Shown here in pieces: positions 62,456-64,000 of a stretch of 64,000 nt of DNA. The stretch lies in contig JANXTS010000012.1 in the NCBI GenBank assembly GCA_025352265.1, forward strand, positions 62,001 to 126,000, read 5' to 3'. This DNA is from Variovorax sp. (GTDB lineage Bacteria > Pseudomonadota > Gammaproteobacteria > Burkholderiales > Burkholderiaceae_C). The position numbers were made by a program, and so were the translations under genes. The notes below the pieces were generated by a model. It searched no databases, was not told the origin of the DNA, and saw only the letters and a program-made list of their open reading frames with translations. The first letter of the stretch is position 1; every line of letters starts with the position of its first letter.

Positions 62456-63802
62456 TCAGTTAAAAGTCACTGTATTCGCCTGTAGAACGCCATTGAGGAC
62501 TTGAGAGCCGGTCACCGACACCTCCGTGCCATTGCCAAGGTTGGCGGCGGTCCCGTTCTGGAACACCACACCTTGACTGCTCGCATCTATGGACTGTCCG
62601 CGGACCTTGAAGCTCGCCGCGCTAGTGAAGGCGCCCACGGTGCCGATCAGTGCGAATGAAGACGGGCCGCCCGTACCTGCGATATGCCGAATCTTCAGCT
62701 TTGTTGCCTGCAGCACACCGCCGGAGAACGTGCCCGCGATTTCGAGCTTGACGCCGTTGCCGATGCTCGAATTGGGTCCTCCCGTGATCTGTGCCGCCCC
62801 CGCATTGACAGGCACGCCGAGCACCTTGAACGAAGCCAGTCCAGCGTAGTCGGTAACCACGCCGTCAAGAGCCGCTGTTTGTCCCGCTGTCTGAGCAAGT
62901 GGATACCAGGACTGGACCACGGTTGCGGTCAACGCGCCTGAGCTGCTAAGTCCGCTCCCGCGAACCCGGACGATCGTGCCATTCGCCAGCGTCGCAGCAT
63001 CGAGCCCACCGGCAAACAAAGCGTTCGCATAGTTAACGTTCAACGCGCCAATAGACAAGACGCCGGCATTCTTGTCCAGCTTTTGGACGGTACCCGTCGC
63101 AATGAGTGTCGCCCCGGATGCGACTTGGGCGATTCGCGTGGCGCGCAGCATGCCAGGCGCTGCCGGCAAACCCCAGACCTGCACAGTCGAGCCGGCTGCG
63201 ATGCCGGACAACCCACTTGCATCTGCCCAAACCGTCTCGGCGTCGGTGGAAACAAGGGTGCCGAGCAGGGAAAAGGTATCGCTGGTCAGGTTGATGTTGG
63301 ACACCGCTCCACGCAACTCTGCGGCGGACTCGACCGACGTTGCTGTGCCCGCCGTAAAGTTGCCATTGACCGGGCCGGTGACCTTGACACTAATACCGAG
63401 CTGTAGCTCTGCCGCGTCCTGCAGGTTGATGACGGCGTTGTCGGTGTTGTAGCGCACGCCATTGACGATTACGCTGCCGAAGCCGTCCGCCGAGCCGATG
63501 CCGACCGCAGAAGCTGAACTGACGCCGGTGCCACCCGAGCCGACACCTGAGCCATCGTCGCCGCCGACGGATGAGGAGGCGGATACCCCTGCTGCGACAC
63601 CGGCCGACGGGGCGCTCCCACCGCTCGTAGCGCCATCGCCTTGCCCGGCGCCCGGAGCTACACCGTTCACGACCGCGCCAGTGCTGGCAATGCCAATGCC
63701 GCCTGAACCCCCACCCCCACCCCCGCCTCCGCCTCCGCCACAAGAGCCAATGAGAAGGGTCAAAGCGAAAAGCAGAACGGGCTGCCAGATCTTTTTGTTC
63801 AT
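62456..63802 (-). CDS. DUF5666 repeat lipoprotein
   Basis: About 448 aa. Signal peptide MNKKIWQPVLLFALTLLIGS with the lipobox Cys at 21, followed by a run of eleven Gly and a Gly/Ser/Ala linker of about 80 residues. The rest is built of five or so DUF5666 beta units with repeated phrases such as LGISVKVTGPVNGNFTAGTA, GTVQKLDKNAGVLSIG and GTVGAFTSAASFKVRGQSID. Likely on the outer membrane. It lies downstream of the partial second DUF6502 gene on the same strand, so the two are probably co-transcribed. Confidence 0.82.
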   Translation of the reverse strand: MNKKIWQPVLLFALTLLIGSCGGGGGGGGGGGSGGIGIASTGAVVNGVAPGAGQGDGATSGGSAPSAGVAAGVSASSSVGGDDGSGVGSGGTGVSSASAVGIGSADGFGSVIVNGVRYNTDNAVINLQDAAELQLGISVKVTGPVNGNFTAGTATSVESAAELRGAVSNINLTSDTFSLLGTLVSTDAETVWADASGLSGIAAGSTVQVWGLPAAPGMLRATRIAQVASGATLIATGTVQKLDKNAGVLSIGALNVNYANALFAGGLDAATLANGTIVRVRGSGLSSSGALTATVVQSWYPLAQTAGQTAALDGVVTDYAGLASFKVLGVPVNAGAAQITGGPNSSIGNGVKLEIAGTFSGGVLQATKLKIRHIAGTGGPSSFALIGTVGAFTSAASFKVRGQSIDASSQGVVFQNGTAANLGNGTEVSVTGSQVLNGVLQANTVTFN

Positions 63803-63860
63803 CGCAGGTCTTCCCAAGGATCGGTTCGCCGGCCTATTTCGAGTTGCAATTCAATCGTCT

Positions 63861-64000
63861 CTACTGTTTGTCGGTGAACGCGTAGATGCCGACGCGAATG
63901 CGTGCGGTTTTATCGGCGCTGCCGGCATCCACCGCGCGCGTCATTGTGGCTGCCAGTTCATGCTGAAGCGCAGACCATCGCGTGCGCACTAACTGTTGGA
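63861..64000 (-). CDS. DUF6502 family protein (second copy, C-terminal part only)
   Basis: Read on the minus strand from the window edge, the frame gives QQLVRTRWSALQHELAATM, TRAVDAGSADKTARIRVGIY and AFTDKQ before the stop at 63861. This lines up with the C-terminus of the first DUF6502 protein, which has RLRWDAMQHELAGLMTQAVD and GARMRVGIYAYHE. No start codon is in the window, so it is not listed by length-based gene calls. It lies 58 bases upstream of the DUF5666 lipoprotein gene and points the same way. Confidence 0.8.
   Translation of the reverse strand, partial: QQLVRTRWSALQHELAATMTRAVDAGSADKTARIRVGIYAFTDKQ

Overview
This is a high-GC chromosomal window from a betaproteobacterium of the order Burkholderiales, most likely a Comamonadaceae close to Variovorax. 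The evidence is the housekeeping order yebC-purD-hemF-nadD-rsfS-rlmH-maf-rng, the tolB-pal-ybgF cluster, the style of the sigma/ChrR locus and the codon use. There are no rRNA genes, no CRISPR array, no intact insertion sequence or prophage, and one tRNA (Lys, anticodon TTT).

Layout. 1-3.8 kb: the 3' part of clpA, a terminator, cardiolipin synthase and exonuclease I. 4.1-7.0 kb: an FHA protein and three OmpR-like regulators; two of the three have receiver domains without the phospho-accepting Asp. 7.1-10.0 kb: a sirtuin, then upp-codA (pyrimidine salvage). 10.1-18.9 kb: an ECF sigma factor with a ChrR anti-sigma factor, flanked by two lipid-modification operons (flavin oxidoreductase-DUF1365-Cfa, and Cfa-DUF2878-DUF1295-secreted protein-DUF2177). 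Three matching candidate ECF promoters (nGATCy-N17-GTAnnn type) sit in front of these units. 18.9-21.8 kb: a urc1-urc4 pair for uracil catabolism, with urc4 broken by a one-base frameshift. 22.0-31.05 kb: sbcDC, a DUF1993 gene, a decayed scrap of sbcC, a NERD nuclease-helicase and a HerA-like ATPase.

31.15-47.1 kb is the main accessory locus: a biosynthetic cluster for an aryl polyene / xanthomonadin-type membrane pigment, made of two converging operons. A XanB2-like chorismatase should supply hydroxybenzoate from chorismate. An adenylating ligase fused to a dehydratase loads it on an ACP. One ketosynthase, a FabG-type reductase and two dehydratases (one free, one fused) would extend the polyene. 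A methyltransferase and a halogenase-like flavoprotein would decorate the head. Two acyltransferases, a glycosyltransferase and a PAP2 phosphatase would attach it to a lipid. A LolA-like carrier and an MMPL/RND exporter would move it to the outer membrane.

47.3-54.3 kb: the conserved housekeeping block listed above. 54.3-59.9 kb: msbA (opposite strand), tolB-pal-ybgF, tcdA and tRNA-Lys. 60-64 kb: small secreted and membrane proteins, then two DUF6502 paralogues around a DUF5666 lipoprotein; the second DUF6502 copy runs off the window end and is visible only as its C-terminus.
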